This document shows positions 1 through 6,938 of a stretch of 11,994 bases of DNA, in pieces (positions within the stretch are counted from its first letter, which is position 1; each line of letters opens with the position of its first letter). Origin of the DNA: Leptolyngbyaceae cyanobacterium SM1_3_5. GTDB taxonomy: Bacteria; Cyanobacteriota; Cyanobacteriia; Elainellales; Elainellaceae. Below the pieces are notes generated by a model. It made no database searches, was not told the DNA's origin, and was given only the letters and a program-made list of their open reading frames with translations. The stretch lies in the NCBI GenBank assembly GCA_012031475.1, contig JAAUTJ010000081.1, positions 1 through 11,994 of the forward strand, written 5' to 3'. Made by a program: the position numbers and the translations under genes.

Positions 1-65
1 ATCCGAATTTCGTAGGCTTGGCGCGATCGCCTCCTCCTGCAATCCGTAATCCACGTCCGATCGCC

Positions 66-627
66 TCAAGAATCGATCGATCGCAGGACGCGACAGGGAT
101 TCCCCGCTGCGACCACGTTGGCCGGAATATCCTTTCGTCACGACGCTGCCTGCGCCGATCGTGGTGTTATCCCCCGATCGACACGCCCGGAAGAAGAATT
201 GCTGCGCCGCCGATCCAAACATTGTGGCCGATGCGAACTGGCAGGGCAGATTCTAAGCCGCTCGATCGCATGGTCGGGTCGATCGGATGGGTGGCGGTGT
301 AGATTTGCACCGAGGGGCCGCACTGGAGATTGTCACCGATGTGAACTTCGTTGCAGTCGAGAATCACGCAGCCGAAATTCATGTACAGATTGTCTCCGGC
401 GTAGATGTTGCTGCCGTAGTCGCAGTAGAAGGTCGGCGTAACGGAGGGACTGGCTCCGACTTTGCCGAACAGCGATCGCAACAGTTCTGCGCGGCGATCG
501 GCAGATGTGGCGCTGTTGAAGTCGCGCAGCAGGTCGAGGGCGCGATCGTGCATGGCAGCGAGTTCCGGGTTGGTGGCGCGATAGAGTTCGCCTGCCAACA
601 TTTTTTCGCGTTCGGTTTTTCAATCAT
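66..627 (-). pseudogene. maa: Maltose/galactoside O-acetyltransferase (LbH family), frameshifted
   Basis: This family transfers acetyl from acetyl-CoA to a sugar hydroxyl in the cytoplasm. The longest open stretch is 167-601. It begins MLAGELYRATNPEL, the usual N-terminus (Mac domain), and continues into hexapeptide repeats of a left-handed beta-helix. The likely catalytic histidine is in YTATHPIDP (residue 105 counted from 601), followed by VRIGHNVWIGGAAILLPGVSIGG and a TAA. After dropping one G of the five at 171-175, reading continues as DNTTIGAGSVVTK. Dropping one more G at 131-132 gives DIPANVVAAGNPCRVLRSID and a stop at 66. Upstream, ATG at 627 gives MIEKPNAKK in another frame, joined to MLAGEL across the six-A run at 601-606. 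The rebuilt protein is about 187 residues, normal for the family. The gene is either decayed or carries sequencing errors. The family is sure; the exact sugar is not known. Confidence 0.85.
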
Positions 628-1143
628 GATGCGGAGAATCCTCAGCGAGCAGGGCGTGGACTTCTTTGAGCAGTTCCGCTTGGGCTTGCTGCATGGTTTC
701 TATTTTTGCAGCATCACGGTCAAGTGCTGCTGTTTGGGCGTCAGCATCGGCTGGGCAGGCGGTTTGCGTCGCAGCCAACCTCCTCCGATCGCGAAAAGCC
801 ACTGAATCAGCAGCACGGGCGATCGTAAAATTCCCAGCCAAATTTGTTCGGTGAGCCGAGCGATCGCCTGAATCAAGCCGCTCAGCAGCAGCAGCACAAC
901 GAACAGCAAACCCAACGTCAGCAGCGGATGATCGATCGCCTGTTCAAACAGCGGGTGCGCCTGAAGCCAATCGGCGATCGGCTGCGTCAACAGGTCTTGA
1001 ACGCCGCTGCTCCAGTGACCGATCGAAGCTTGCACGGGCAGGCGAACCGACTCGATCGAATGGGTCAATCGCGAAGTCACCTGTTCGGCAGGGTCGCGCC
1101 AACTCGTTTGTCGCCAATGGTGCTGCCAGTTTAATCCGTTCAT
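620..1143 (-). CDS. Small membrane protein of unknown function, probable frameshift near the end
   Basis: I do not recognise a named family. Start ATG at 1143 (MNGLNWQHHW) is preferred over an in-frame TTG at 1191. The N-terminal part is amphipathic (VTSRLTHSIESVRLPVQASIG). Two hydrophobic stretches follow: HPLLTLGLLFVVLLLLSGLI, and a second around ILRSPVLLIQWLFAIGGGW that ends in the basic RRKPP. The frame from 1143 closes at a TAG at 700 after LTVMLQK. If the five-A run at 703-707 had one more A, it would continue as IETMQQAQAELLKEV, a charged coiled-coil-like tail, to a TGA at 620, about 174 residues in all. That tail is a natural completion and its stop overlaps the ATG of the acetyltransferase (ATGATTGA), so I give the extended end. 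As written, the sequence ends at 700. It lies 84 bases downstream of the Uma2 gene on the same strand. Confidence 0.55.
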
Positions 1144-1227
1144 GTTTGGTGATGCTGATGGTTCGATCGAGCGAATCGCGATCTTGCCCAATCTCGATCG
1201 AAAGTCGCTATCTTCACAAAATTGAAT

Positions 1228-1806
1228 TTAAGTCCACAAAAGTTCCAGGTTGAGAACAAAACCCGGAAGAACAGTTTCATCTGAAAGCGTAGCAGGATTT
1301 TCTAATATTTCGATCGCACAATTCGGACAATAAACTTCCACTTTTCGAGTTTGCGGATCAATCAGCCAGCCTAATTTAACACCGCTATCAACGTATTCTT
1401 TGAGTTTGGCTTGAACGTCTTTTAAGCGATCGCTTGGTGATAGTAATTCGAGGACAAAATCCGGGGCGATCGGCGGAAACCTTTCTTGTTGTTCGGGCGT
1501 TAAAGCGTCCCAGCGGTCTTGCCGAATCCAAGCGACATCGGGCGATCGATCGGCCCCATTCGGCAGCTTAAAGCCTGTGGAAGAATCGAAGCAAACACCC
1601 AAGCGAGTCGATCGATTCCAAGTAACAAAATCTGCGCTAATTTCGACATTGCGCCTGCCAGTTTCACCACCTGTTGGGGGCATAATAATTAACTCTCCTT
1701 TGGTGTTGCGCTCGAATTTGATTTCAGGATTTGCTCCACAAAGCTGATAGAACTGTTCATCTGTCATTTCAATCACGGAATTGAAGTTGATAGTAAAGGC
1801 TGTCAT
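1228..1806 (-). CDS. Uma2 family (DUF820) putative PD-(D/E)XK endonuclease
   Basis: A 192-residue protein of a family strongly expanded in cyanobacteria, with a predicted restriction-endonuclease-like fold. Its biological role is largely unknown and a nuclease activity is only inferred. The family hallmarks are visible: MTDEQFYQLCGANPEIKFER near the start, GELIIMPPTGGETGRRN, then SPDVAWIRQDRW containing Asp90, DFVLELLSPSD containing Glu120, and Lys134 in the helix after it. The C-terminal half ends with GWLIDPQTRKVEVY and LPGFVLNLELLW, as in full-length members, so it looks intact. The coding sequence is visibly richer in A and T than its neighbours, which would fit a gene acquired separately. 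No Shine-Dalgarno sequence precedes the ATG; the region instead reads CCACCTCCTCCC. Divergent from the ABC exporter genes. Confidence 0.88.
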   Translation of the reverse strand: MTAFTINFNSVIEMTDEQFYQLCGANPEIKFERNTKGELIIMPPTGGETGRRNVEISADFVTWNRSTRLGVCFDSSTGFKLPNGADRSPDVAWIRQDRWDALTPEQQERFPPIAPDFVLELLSPSDRLKDVQAKLKEYVDSGVKLGWLIDPQTRKVEVYCPNCAIEILENPATLSDETVLPGFVLNLELLWT

Positions 1807-1817
1807 GGGAGGAGGTG

Positions 1818-1875
1818 GCGATCGCGCAATTTACTCAACATTTTATCTCAGGCAACCCTGCCCCATCGCGATCGC
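1818..1875. repeat. HIP1 palindromes (GCGATCGC) in the divergent intergenic region
   Basis: Two perfect HIP1 octamers, at 1818-1825 and 1868-1875, sit in the 150-base gap between the Uma2 gene and the ABC exporter. Other perfect copies are at 23-30, 472-479, 860-867 and 1426-1433, with more in the remaining genes. HIP1 is the over-represented palindrome of many cyanobacterial genomes, so this is good evidence for the host group rather than a local regulatory site. Confidence 0.9.
1840..1845 (-). promoter_or_regulatory. Possible -10 box (TAAAAT) for the Uma2 gene
   Basis: On the minus strand TAAAAT lies about 34 bases before the Uma2 ATG and matches five of six bases of TATAAT. No good -35 box stands 16-18 bases upstream, so this is a weak prediction. 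Confidence 0.25.
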
Positions 1876-1876
1876 C

Positions 1877-1882
1877 TACAAT
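1877..1882 (+). promoter_or_regulatory. Possible -10 box (TACAAT) for the ABC exporter operon
   Basis: TACAAT lies 75 bases before the ATG at 1957 and immediately follows a HIP1 palindrome. It matches five of six bases of the consensus, but no recognisable -35 box is present upstream. Tentative. Confidence 0.25.
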
Positions 1883-1956
1883 AAGCAGCGCGGCTACACA
1901 GAAGGTCGTGGATTGAGTAGGCTAGTTTGGCGCAGCGTTCTTCGGAAGCGAGCAAT

Positions 1957-2973
1957 ATGATCGAAGTCGAAAATTTAACCAAGGTTTACGGTTCCACTCC
2001 GGCGATCGCAGATGTTTCTTTTGCCGTTGAGCCAGGGGAAATTCTGGGATTTTTGGGGCCAAACGGAGCCGGAAAAACCACGACGATGCGGATTTTGACC
2101 GGATATTTGCCCGCCAACAGCGGCACGGCACGAATTGCCGGACATGATGTGCATACCGACTCGATGGCAGTGCGGAAGCGAATTGGCTATCTGCCCGAAA
2201 CGCCGCCGCTCTATACCGATATGAGCGTCGAAAGCTTTTTGTATTTCGTGGCGCGAATCAAAGGCGTTGCAGCGGGCGATCGCGCCACTCGCGTCACGTC
2301 TGCCCTGAGGCGCTGCAACCTGGAAGAAAAACGGCGCGTCTTGATTCGCAAGCTCTCGAAAGGCTTTCGGCAGCGGGTCGGCATTGCACAGGCGATCGTG
2401 CATGACCCGCCCGCGATCATTCTGGATGAACCGACGGTCGGGCTTGATCCCCGTCAAATTATCGACGTGCGGAATTTAATCAAAAGTTTGGCGGGCGACC
2501 ACACGATTATTCTTTCGACGCACATCCTGCCGGAAGTCAGCATGACCTGTAGCCGCGTGGCGATCATCAACAAAGGGCGGATCGTGGCGACGAATACGCC
2601 CGATCAGCTTGTGACGCAGCTAGGCGGCAAAACGCGCTATGAACTGGAAGTGGAAGGCGAATTTGAGTCGGTGCGGAATCAACTGGGCGCGATCGAAGGA
2701 GTCCAGTCGGTCGAATCTTTGCCCCTTGCCGATGCGCCAGAAGGCCGATATCGGATTCGCGTCGAGTCGCAGTCGCCCGTCGATGCAGGGCGAATTATTT
2801 CGACGGCGATTGTTCAATCCGGTTTGGGACTGTATGAAATGCGGCGATCGCAGGTCAGCCTGGAAGATGTTTTCTTGCAGTTGACCACTGAAGAAGCGAT
2901 CGATCCTGCCGCTCAAGAAACCGAATCAGAAATTGCACCGGAAACCGAACCGCACGAAGAAGGAGCCGCCTGA
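1957..2973 (+). CDS. ABC-2 type exporter, ATP-binding protein (GldA/CcmA-like)
   Basis: Cytoplasmic ATPase that would drive an ABC-2 type export permease. The start is ATG 1957 (MIEVENLTKVYG), with GGAAG at 1944-1948 as ribosome binding site; a TTG 30 bases earlier is in frame but less likely. In the 338-residue product the Walker A motif is GPNGAGKTT (Lys40), the segment after it is GYLPETPPLY, the signature is LSKGFRQRVG (about 133-142, a common variant of LSGGQ in this subfamily), Walker B is AIILDEP with Glu158, and the H-loop is STHILPE (His189). A C-terminal domain of about 110 residues follows and ends in an acidic tail (ETESEIAPETEPHEEGAA). The permease gene begins one base after the stop, so the two are co-translated. 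The substrate is unknown; GldA-like proteins outside Bacteroidetes have no proven gliding role. Confidence 0.93.
   Translation: MIEVENLTKVYGSTPAIADVSFAVEPGEILGFLGPNGAGKTTTMRILTGYLPANSGTARIAGHDVHTDSMAVRKRIGYLPETPPLYTDMSVESFLYFVARIKGVAAGDRATRVTSALRRCNLEEKRRVLIRKLSKGFRQRVGIAQAIVHDPPAIILDEPTVGLDPRQIIDVRNLIKSLAGDHTIILSTHILPEVSMTCSRVAIINKGRIVATNTPDQLVTQLGGKTRYELEVEGEFESVRNQLGAIEGVQSVESLPLADAPEGRYRIRVESQSPVDAGRIISTAIVQSGLGLYEMRRSQVSLEDVFLQLTTEEAIDPAAQETESEIAPETEPHEEGAA
2961..2965 (+). promoter_or_regulatory. Shine-Dalgarno site for the ABC-2 permease
   Basis: AGGAG (within AAGAAGGAG, 2957-2965) lies nine bases before the ATG at 2975, inside the end of the ATPase gene. It is the clearest ribosome binding site in the window. 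It fixes the permease start, excluding an in-frame upstream TTG-type start within the ATPase gene. Confidence 0.7.
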
Positions 2974-2974
2974 C

Positions 2975-3772
2975 ATGGGAATCATTTTTGCGAACATTAT
3001 TGCCATCTATCGCAAAGAGCTACAGGGCTATTTTGCCTCGCCGTTTGCGTATATCATTGCCGGAATCTTTTGGTTTTTGAGCGGCTATTTTTTCACCGGA
3101 TTGCTGTTAGGTCCCGATGGTTTAATTGCCGGAGTTGCCGCGCAGGATCAGCAGGGCGGCGGCGCTCCCGTTGATGTGGCCTATCAGTTTTTAAGCTTGT
3201 TTTTGAGCGTCTTGGGATCGATCGCGCTGTTCCTGTTGCCGATGCTATCGATGGGACTTTATACCGAGGAACGCAAGCGCGGCACGTTGGAATTATTGGC
3301 AACTTCTCCGGTGACAAACTGGGCAGTAGCGCTGGGAAAACTGCTCGCCGTTTTGACCTTTTTCATCACAATGGTATTGCCTTTAATGGCGTATGAAGCG
3401 TTTGCGCTGAGCGCGTCTAATCCGCCAATTCAGCCTGCGGTTTTGCTGCTCGGACACTTGGGCTTAATTTTGCTGGCGGCCTCAGTTCTCTCACTGGGAA
3501 TGTTTGTTTCTTCACTGACCGACAGCACGATTTTGGCGGCTGTGATGACCTTTGCGATCGTCCTGATGCTGTGGGTCATTGACCTGATTGCCGATCGCGT
3601 CGGTGGCAATGTCGGACAGGCGATCGGTCATCTTTCGCTATTGAAGCACTACACCAATTTCATTCAAGGCATGTTTTCCAGCGGCAGCCTGATTCTGTTT
3701 GGCAGCTATGTCGTCTTGGGCTTGTTTCTGACCGCACAGGCGATCGAAGCCTTCCGCTTCCAGCGCTCTTGA
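2975..3772 (+). CDS. ABC-2 type transporter permease (GldF-like)
   Basis: Membrane half of the exporter, 265 residues. The N-terminus IYRKELQGYFASPFAYIIAG is characteristic of this permease group, as is the cytoplasmic stretch TEERKRGTLELLATSPV after the second helix. Six membrane segments can be seen, at about residues 20-45, 68-92, 120-142, 155-178, 185-205 and 238-258. It is preceded by a strong ribosome binding site and lies one base after the ATPase stop. In related loci this pair is often followed by a GldG-like periplasmic-domain protein and a DUF4340 protein; here the next gene is potD, so the exporter appears to stand as a two-gene unit. The cargo cannot be read from sequence. Confidence 0.92.
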   Translation: MGIIFANIIAIYRKELQGYFASPFAYIIAGIFWFLSGYFFTGLLLGPDGLIAGVAAQDQQGGGAPVDVAYQFLSLFLSVLGSIALFLLPMLSMGLYTEERKRGTLELLATSPVTNWAVALGKLLAVLTFFITMVLPLMAYEAFALSASNPPIQPAVLLLGHLGLILLAASVLSLGMFVSSLTDSTILAAVMTFAIVLMLWVIDLIADRVGGNVGQAIGHLSLLKHYTNFIQGMFSSGSLILFGSYVVLGLFLTAQAIEAFRFQRS

Positions 3773-3843
3773 AGTAGTGCAGCGCGGTTTCGATGTTGGG
3801 TGCATTGCCGCTGAGTTAGCAGCAGAGGTGATAGGGTAGGGGC

Positions 3844-3869
3844 GGCTAGATCTGGGGAAGTTTCTAGCC
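3844..3869 (+). other. Hairpin between the exporter and potD
   Basis: GGCTAGA (3844-3850) is complementary to TCTAGCC (3863-3869) around a 12-base loop, 71 bases after the permease stop. No run of T follows, so it does not look like a standard intrinsic terminator. It may attenuate read-through or be chance. The rest of the 144-base gap (3773-3916) shows no gene and no strong promoter. Confidence 0.3.
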
Positions 3870-3916
3870 CGATCGCTTGTCGATTGATTTGTCCGTCCAG
3901 AAAATCTCATCACTCA

Positions 3917-5026
3917 ATGAACGCACCTTCTCGATCGCCTTCGTCCCGACGCCGTTTTCTGCAATTTTCCGCAGCGGCGTTGTCTGGCGTGGCTCTCGCA
4001 AACTGTCGGCCTCAAATTGCCGATCCGGGCGGCAACTCCGGCGGTTCTGGCAGCCAAAATTCGCTCAGCATCTACTCGTGGTCAAACTATTTTGACGATG
4101 AACTGCTGAGCAGCTTCACCGCAGAAACCGGAATTCGCATCGTGGCCGATGTCTTCGACTCAAACGAAGCCATGCTCGCCCGTGTGCAGGCTGGAGGCGG
4201 CGCGGCCTACAGCATCATCTATCCGTCTGACTACATGGTGCAGCAGATGATCGAACTCGACCTGCTCACCGAACTGGACAAATCCAGGCTGGAAGGACTC
4301 GATCGCCTGCTCGACCAGTGGCAAAATCCGGTTTATGACCCAAACAACGCCCACAGCGTCCCGACCACGTGGGGCACAACGGGCTTAGTGTTCAGTCGAT
4401 CGCGCCTCAACCCCGCTCCTGCCGACTGGGATTTTCTGTGGGAGCAGCAAAGCCAGCTAAACGGACGGCTGACGCTGTTCAACGACGTGCGCGAAGTGAT
4501 GGGCGCGGTTCTCAAGTCGCTGGGCTTTTCGTACAACTCAACTGATCCCGCCCAGATTGAAGCGGCCTACAATCGCCTGCGCGAACTCAAGCCTGCGATC
4601 GCCTCATTTACGACAGACGGCTGGCGCGACCAGATTGTGACGGGAGATTTGCTAGTAGCAATGGGCTATTCCAGCGATGCGATCGATCTTGCCACCGAAG
4701 CACCGGACATTGAATACGTGATTCCCGCCAGCGGTTCTTCGCTGTGGACAGACACGATGGTGATCCCCAAAACCGCGCCGAATCCCGAAGGCGCTTACGC
4801 CTGGATGAATTTTCTGCTGAAGCCGGAAAATGCGGCTCGTGCGGTTGAACGCCTCAAGTTCGCGACACCGAATCAAGCGGCGATCGATCTGCTCAGCCCT
4901 GAGCTGAGAAACAACAAAAATCTGTTTCCGCCTGCCGAAGTTTTGGCAAAATGTGAAGGCATCGCCCCGGTGGGAGCGGCGACCGAACTGTACGATCGCT
5001 ATTGGACACAGATCACCAGCGCATAA
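3917..5026 (+). CDS. potD: Spermidine/putrescine-binding lipoprotein PotD
   Basis: Extracytoplasmic solute-binding protein for polyamines, delivering ligand to PotB/PotC. The start is taken as ATG 3917, giving 369 residues; an in-frame TTG at 3884 would add an unlikely 11 residues. The N-terminus has a twin-arginine signal, SRRRFLQFSAAALSGVALANC: arginines 11-13, hydrophobic core, then Cys30 in LANC as probable lipidation site. Asn before the Cys is unusual for a lipobox. The mature part starts SLSIYSWSNYFDDELLSSF, the typical PotD/PotF fold entry, and contains AYSIIYPSDYMVQQMI, VPTTWGTTGLVFS and the late WTDTMVIPKTAPNPEGAYAW. No clear ribosome binding site. PotB follows after 18 bases. Family is certain; spermidine versus putrescine preference is not. 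Confidence 0.93.
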   Translation: MNAPSRSPSSRRRFLQFSAAALSGVALANCRPQIADPGGNSGGSGSQNSLSIYSWSNYFDDELLSSFTAETGIRIVADVFDSNEAMLARVQAGGGAAYSIIYPSDYMVQQMIELDLLTELDKSRLEGLDRLLDQWQNPVYDPNNAHSVPTTWGTTGLVFSRSRLNPAPADWDFLWEQQSQLNGRLTLFNDVREVMGAVLKSLGFSYNSTDPAQIEAAYNRLRELKPAIASFTTDGWRDQIVTGDLLVAMGYSSDAIDLATEAPDIEYVIPASGSSLWTDTMVIPKTAPNPEGAYAWMNFLLKPENAARAVERLKFATPNQAAIDLLSPELRNNKNLFPPAEVLAKCEGIAPVGAATELYDRYWTQITSA

Positions 5027-5044
5027 TCTCATCGCGTATCAGCT

Positions 5045-5956
5045 ATGGCCGTTTCTCCTTCGTCCGCTTCGACTCCGGTTCAAACCAGTTCACCGTCGAT
5101 CGCCAATCGCCTTTCGCGTCTGGTGCAGCCGCTTTTGCTGCTGGCTCCGGCTGGCGTTTGGCTCTTGCTGCTGCTGGTGATCCCCACGCTGATGATTCTC
5201 AACATCAGCTTGATCCCCGGTTTGCGTCCCGGTGAAATTCCCGGCGCATACGGCTTGGGCAACTTCCTGAGAATTTTTGACCCGATCAACCTGCGCGTCA
5301 TGGGTCGATCGCTCTACTTCGCGATCGGCACGACGATTATCTGTCTCCTGCTCGGCTTCCCCGTTGCCTACTGGATCGCCTTGCTGTCGCCTCCGCGCTG
5401 GCGAAACCTGCTGCTGGTCGCCTTTGTGCTGCCCTTGTGGACATCCTCGCTGCTGCGTGATTACGCCTGGATTACGATTTTGCGACCGACAGGCGTATTG
5501 AATTCGCTCCTCGGCGCGATCGGTCTGCCGCCACAATCGCTGCTGAACACGGGCACAGCGGTGATCATCGGCCTCAGCTACAGCTTTTTGCCCTACATGG
5601 TGCTGATTCTGTATGCCTCGCTGGAAAAACTCGATCGCCGCCTGCTCGAAGCCGCTGCCGACTTAGGCGCAAACGCCCGTCAAGCTTTCCTGAAAGTCAC
5701 TGTCCCGCAAACCCTCCCCGGCATCGCCGCAGGCAGCCTGCTCGTCTTCATCATCAGCCTGGGTGATTTCATCGCCCCGGAACTGCTGGGCGGCGCATCC
5801 AGCATGACGATCGCCCGCTTAATCTACAACCAATTCCTCGGCGCGACGCGCAACTGGGGCTTCGGCTCCGCCCTGAGCATGATTTTGATTCTCGCCGTCA
5901 GTTTGGCGATCGCGTTGCTGCTGAAGTATGGCGATCGCGACATCGAAAGCTATTAG
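5045..5956 (+). CDS. potB: Spermidine/putrescine ABC transporter permease PotB
   Basis: One of the two inner-membrane channel subunits of the polyamine importer, 303 residues. After a Ser/Pro-rich cytoplasmic N-terminus (about 25 residues) comes the first helix, LLLLAPAGVWLLLLLVIPTL, then a periplasmic loop with AYGLGNFLRIFDP and five more helices. The EAA loop that docks on the ATPase is EAAADLGANARQAFLKVTVP (from Glu202), and FIISLGDFIAPELLGG follows, as in other PotB proteins. The ATG is 18 bases after potD, without a Shine-Dalgarno sequence. It is separated from potC by a 126-base repeat region, unusual for a pair that is normally tightly spaced. Confidence 0.93.
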   Translation: MAVSPSSASTPVQTSSPSIANRLSRLVQPLLLLAPAGVWLLLLLVIPTLMILNISLIPGLRPGEIPGAYGLGNFLRIFDPINLRVMGRSLYFAIGTTIICLLLGFPVAYWIALLSPPRWRNLLLVAFVLPLWTSSLLRDYAWITILRPTGVLNSLLGAIGLPPQSLLNTGTAVIIGLSYSFLPYMVLILYASLEKLDRRLLEAAADLGANARQAFLKVTVPQTLPGIAAGSLLVFIISLGDFIAPELLGGASSMTIARLIYNQFLGATRNWGFGSALSMILILAVSLAIALLLKYGDRDIESY

Positions 5957-5978
5957 GGATCGGGGATTAGGGATTGGG
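5956..5978 (+). repeat. GGGATTAGGG-type short tandem repeat
   Basis: Directly after the potB stop the sequence reads GGGATCGGGGATTAGGG and then ATTGGG, three degenerate copies of a GGGATT unit. Similar G-rich filler is common between cyanobacterial genes. It is the left end of the repeat-filled potB-potC gap. Confidence 0.6.
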
Positions 5979-6019
5979 CTTTGGCCGACCCTCATTCCCT
6001 GCCGACGCCTGATCCGTAA

Positions 6020-6039
6020 AGACGCGAGATCTCGCGTCT
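6020..6039. repeat. 20-base perfect palindrome AGACGCGAGATCTCGCGTCT
   Basis: The palindrome has no loop and contains a central AGATCT. An identical 20-base copy is at 11958-11977 and a half copy at 11937-11949. In RNA it could only form a hairpin with a few unpaired central bases. It is the core of a small dispersed element, since both full copies are associated with CTACCGCCGACACCC. Confidence 0.9.
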
Positions 6040-6046
6040 CTACCGC

Positions 6047-6074
6047 CGACACCCGACACCCGACACCCGACACC
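6047..6074 (+). repeat. Tandem repeat, four copies of CGACACC
   Basis: Four uninterrupted 7-base units lie between the palindrome and the potC start; the last unit ends eight bases before the ATG. The same unit, in degenerate form and opposite orientation, accompanies the palindrome at the right end of the window. Unit length 7 means copy-number change would not affect a reading frame here, because the array is noncoding. Confidence 0.9.
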
Positions 6075-6082
6075 CAATCTCC

Positions 6083-6871
6083 ATGAAACGCATCTCCTGG
6101 CAAACCCTCTTCACCTGGATCATGTTCGCCTTCATGTATTTTCCGATTTTGGTGCTGGCCTTCTACAGCTTTAATGCTTCTCGCTTCAGTGCGGGATGGG
6201 AAGGGTTCAGCCTGCGCTGGTATGCCAGCATGATTCAAGACCAGCGGATTTTGTCGGCCTTGCAAGACAGCTTGACGGTGGCGATCGCAGCGGTTGCCGT
6301 CTCTGCCGTGCTGGGGACGATGATGGCGGTAGGGCTGGCGAAATTTCGGTTTCCGGGCAAAAGCTTGTATCGCGGCGTGTCGTATCTGCCGCTGATTGTG
6401 CCCGACATTGCGATCGCCGTTGCCACCCTGGTTTTCCTCGCCTCGATCGGCCTTGCCCTGAGCCTCTGGACGGTGATCGCCGCGCATATTGTGTTTTGTT
6501 TGGCGTACATTGCGATCGTGGTTTCGACGCGGCTATCCGGTCTGAATCCGCATTTGGAAGAAGCCGCGCTGGATTTGGGCGCGAATCCGTTTCAGGCGTT
6601 TATGAAAGTGCTGCTGCCAGAAATTGCGCCTGCGATCGTCTCTGGCTGTCTGCTCGCCTTTGTGTTGAGCATGGATGACTTTTTGATTTCCAGCTTCACG
6701 GCGGGCGGCGGTGCAACGACTTTGCCGATGGAAATCTTTAGTCGGGTTCGGACTGGGGTGAAGCCGGATATGAATGCGCTCAGCGTTGTGCTGATTTTGG
6801 CGTCGGGGGCGCTGGCGTTCGCGTCGGAATATATTCGCTACCGCAGCGAGCAGCGACGACTGGGGCAGTAG
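6083..6871 (+). CDS. potC: Spermidine/putrescine ABC transporter permease PotC
   Basis: Second channel subunit of the polyamine importer, 262 residues. The N-terminus has a membrane helix (LFTWIMFAFMYFPILVLAFYSF) followed by the family motif NASRFSAGWEGFSLRWY. The EAA loop begins at Glu160 with EAALDLGANPFQAFMKVLLP. LLAFVLSMDDFLISSFTAGG and LPMEIFSRVRTGVKPDMNAL follow, as in PotC and YdcV proteins. Six helices in total. The start codon lies just downstream of the palindrome and the CGACACC array, so there is no room for a Shine-Dalgarno sequence (ACCCAATCTCCATG). Transcript continuity with potB is plausible but must pass through the repeat. The ATPase PotA is not encoded in the window. Confidence 0.93.
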   Translation: MKRISWQTLFTWIMFAFMYFPILVLAFYSFNASRFSAGWEGFSLRWYASMIQDQRILSALQDSLTVAIAAVAVSAVLGTMMAVGLAKFRFPGKSLYRGVSYLPLIVPDIAIAVATLVFLASIGLALSLWTVIAAHIVFCLAYIAIVVSTRLSGLNPHLEEAALDLGANPFQAFMKVLLPEIAPAIVSGCLLAFVLSMDDFLISSFTAGGGATTLPMEIFSRVRTGVKPDMNALSVVLILASGALAFASEYIRYRSEQRRLGQ

Positions 6872-6911
6872 GCGCGATCGTTGCTCGTCCCTTGATTGAT
6901 GGGCAAACTAG

Positions 6912-6933
6912 GAGAAGTATTTCGCTACTTTTC
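6912..6933 (+). promoter_or_regulatory. Leader hairpin overlapping the purine-rich site before the kinase start
   Basis: GAGAAGTA (6912-6919) pairs with TACTTTTC (6926-6933), with one G-U pair, around a six-base loop. The left arm includes part of AGGAG (6910-6914), which lies 24 bases before the kinase ATG, too far for normal use. Folding would bring AGGAG and the ATG at 6939 closer. A regulatory function is a guess. Confidence 0.3.
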
Positions 6934-6938
6934 GCCCT

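Noticed and set aside
167..175. Programmed frameshifting in the acetyltransferase
   Set aside because: Several breaks in one short gene and in its neighbour, without a slippery heptamer or downstream structure, make programmed shifting unlikely.
18..805. Plus-strand open frames across the left flank
   Set aside because: They lie opposite the acetyltransferase and membrane protein genes, show Arg/Ser-rich low-complexity translations and no family motif.
1957..2973. The ATPase at 1957 as PotA
   Set aside because: Its LSKGF signature, GYLPE segment and tight coupling to an ABC-2 permease place it in the exporter class, and the C-terminal domain is not of the PotA (TOBE) kind as far as can be seen.
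6020..6074. CRISPR-like or transposon-end interpretation of the repeats
   Set aside because: Units of 7 bases without spacers are not a CRISPR array, and no transposase or target duplication is seen nearby.
5819..6487. A 222-codon minus-strand open frame opposite potB-potC
   Set aside because: Its translation is His/Arg/Gln-rich, runs through the intergenic repeats and mirrors two well-supported permease genes.
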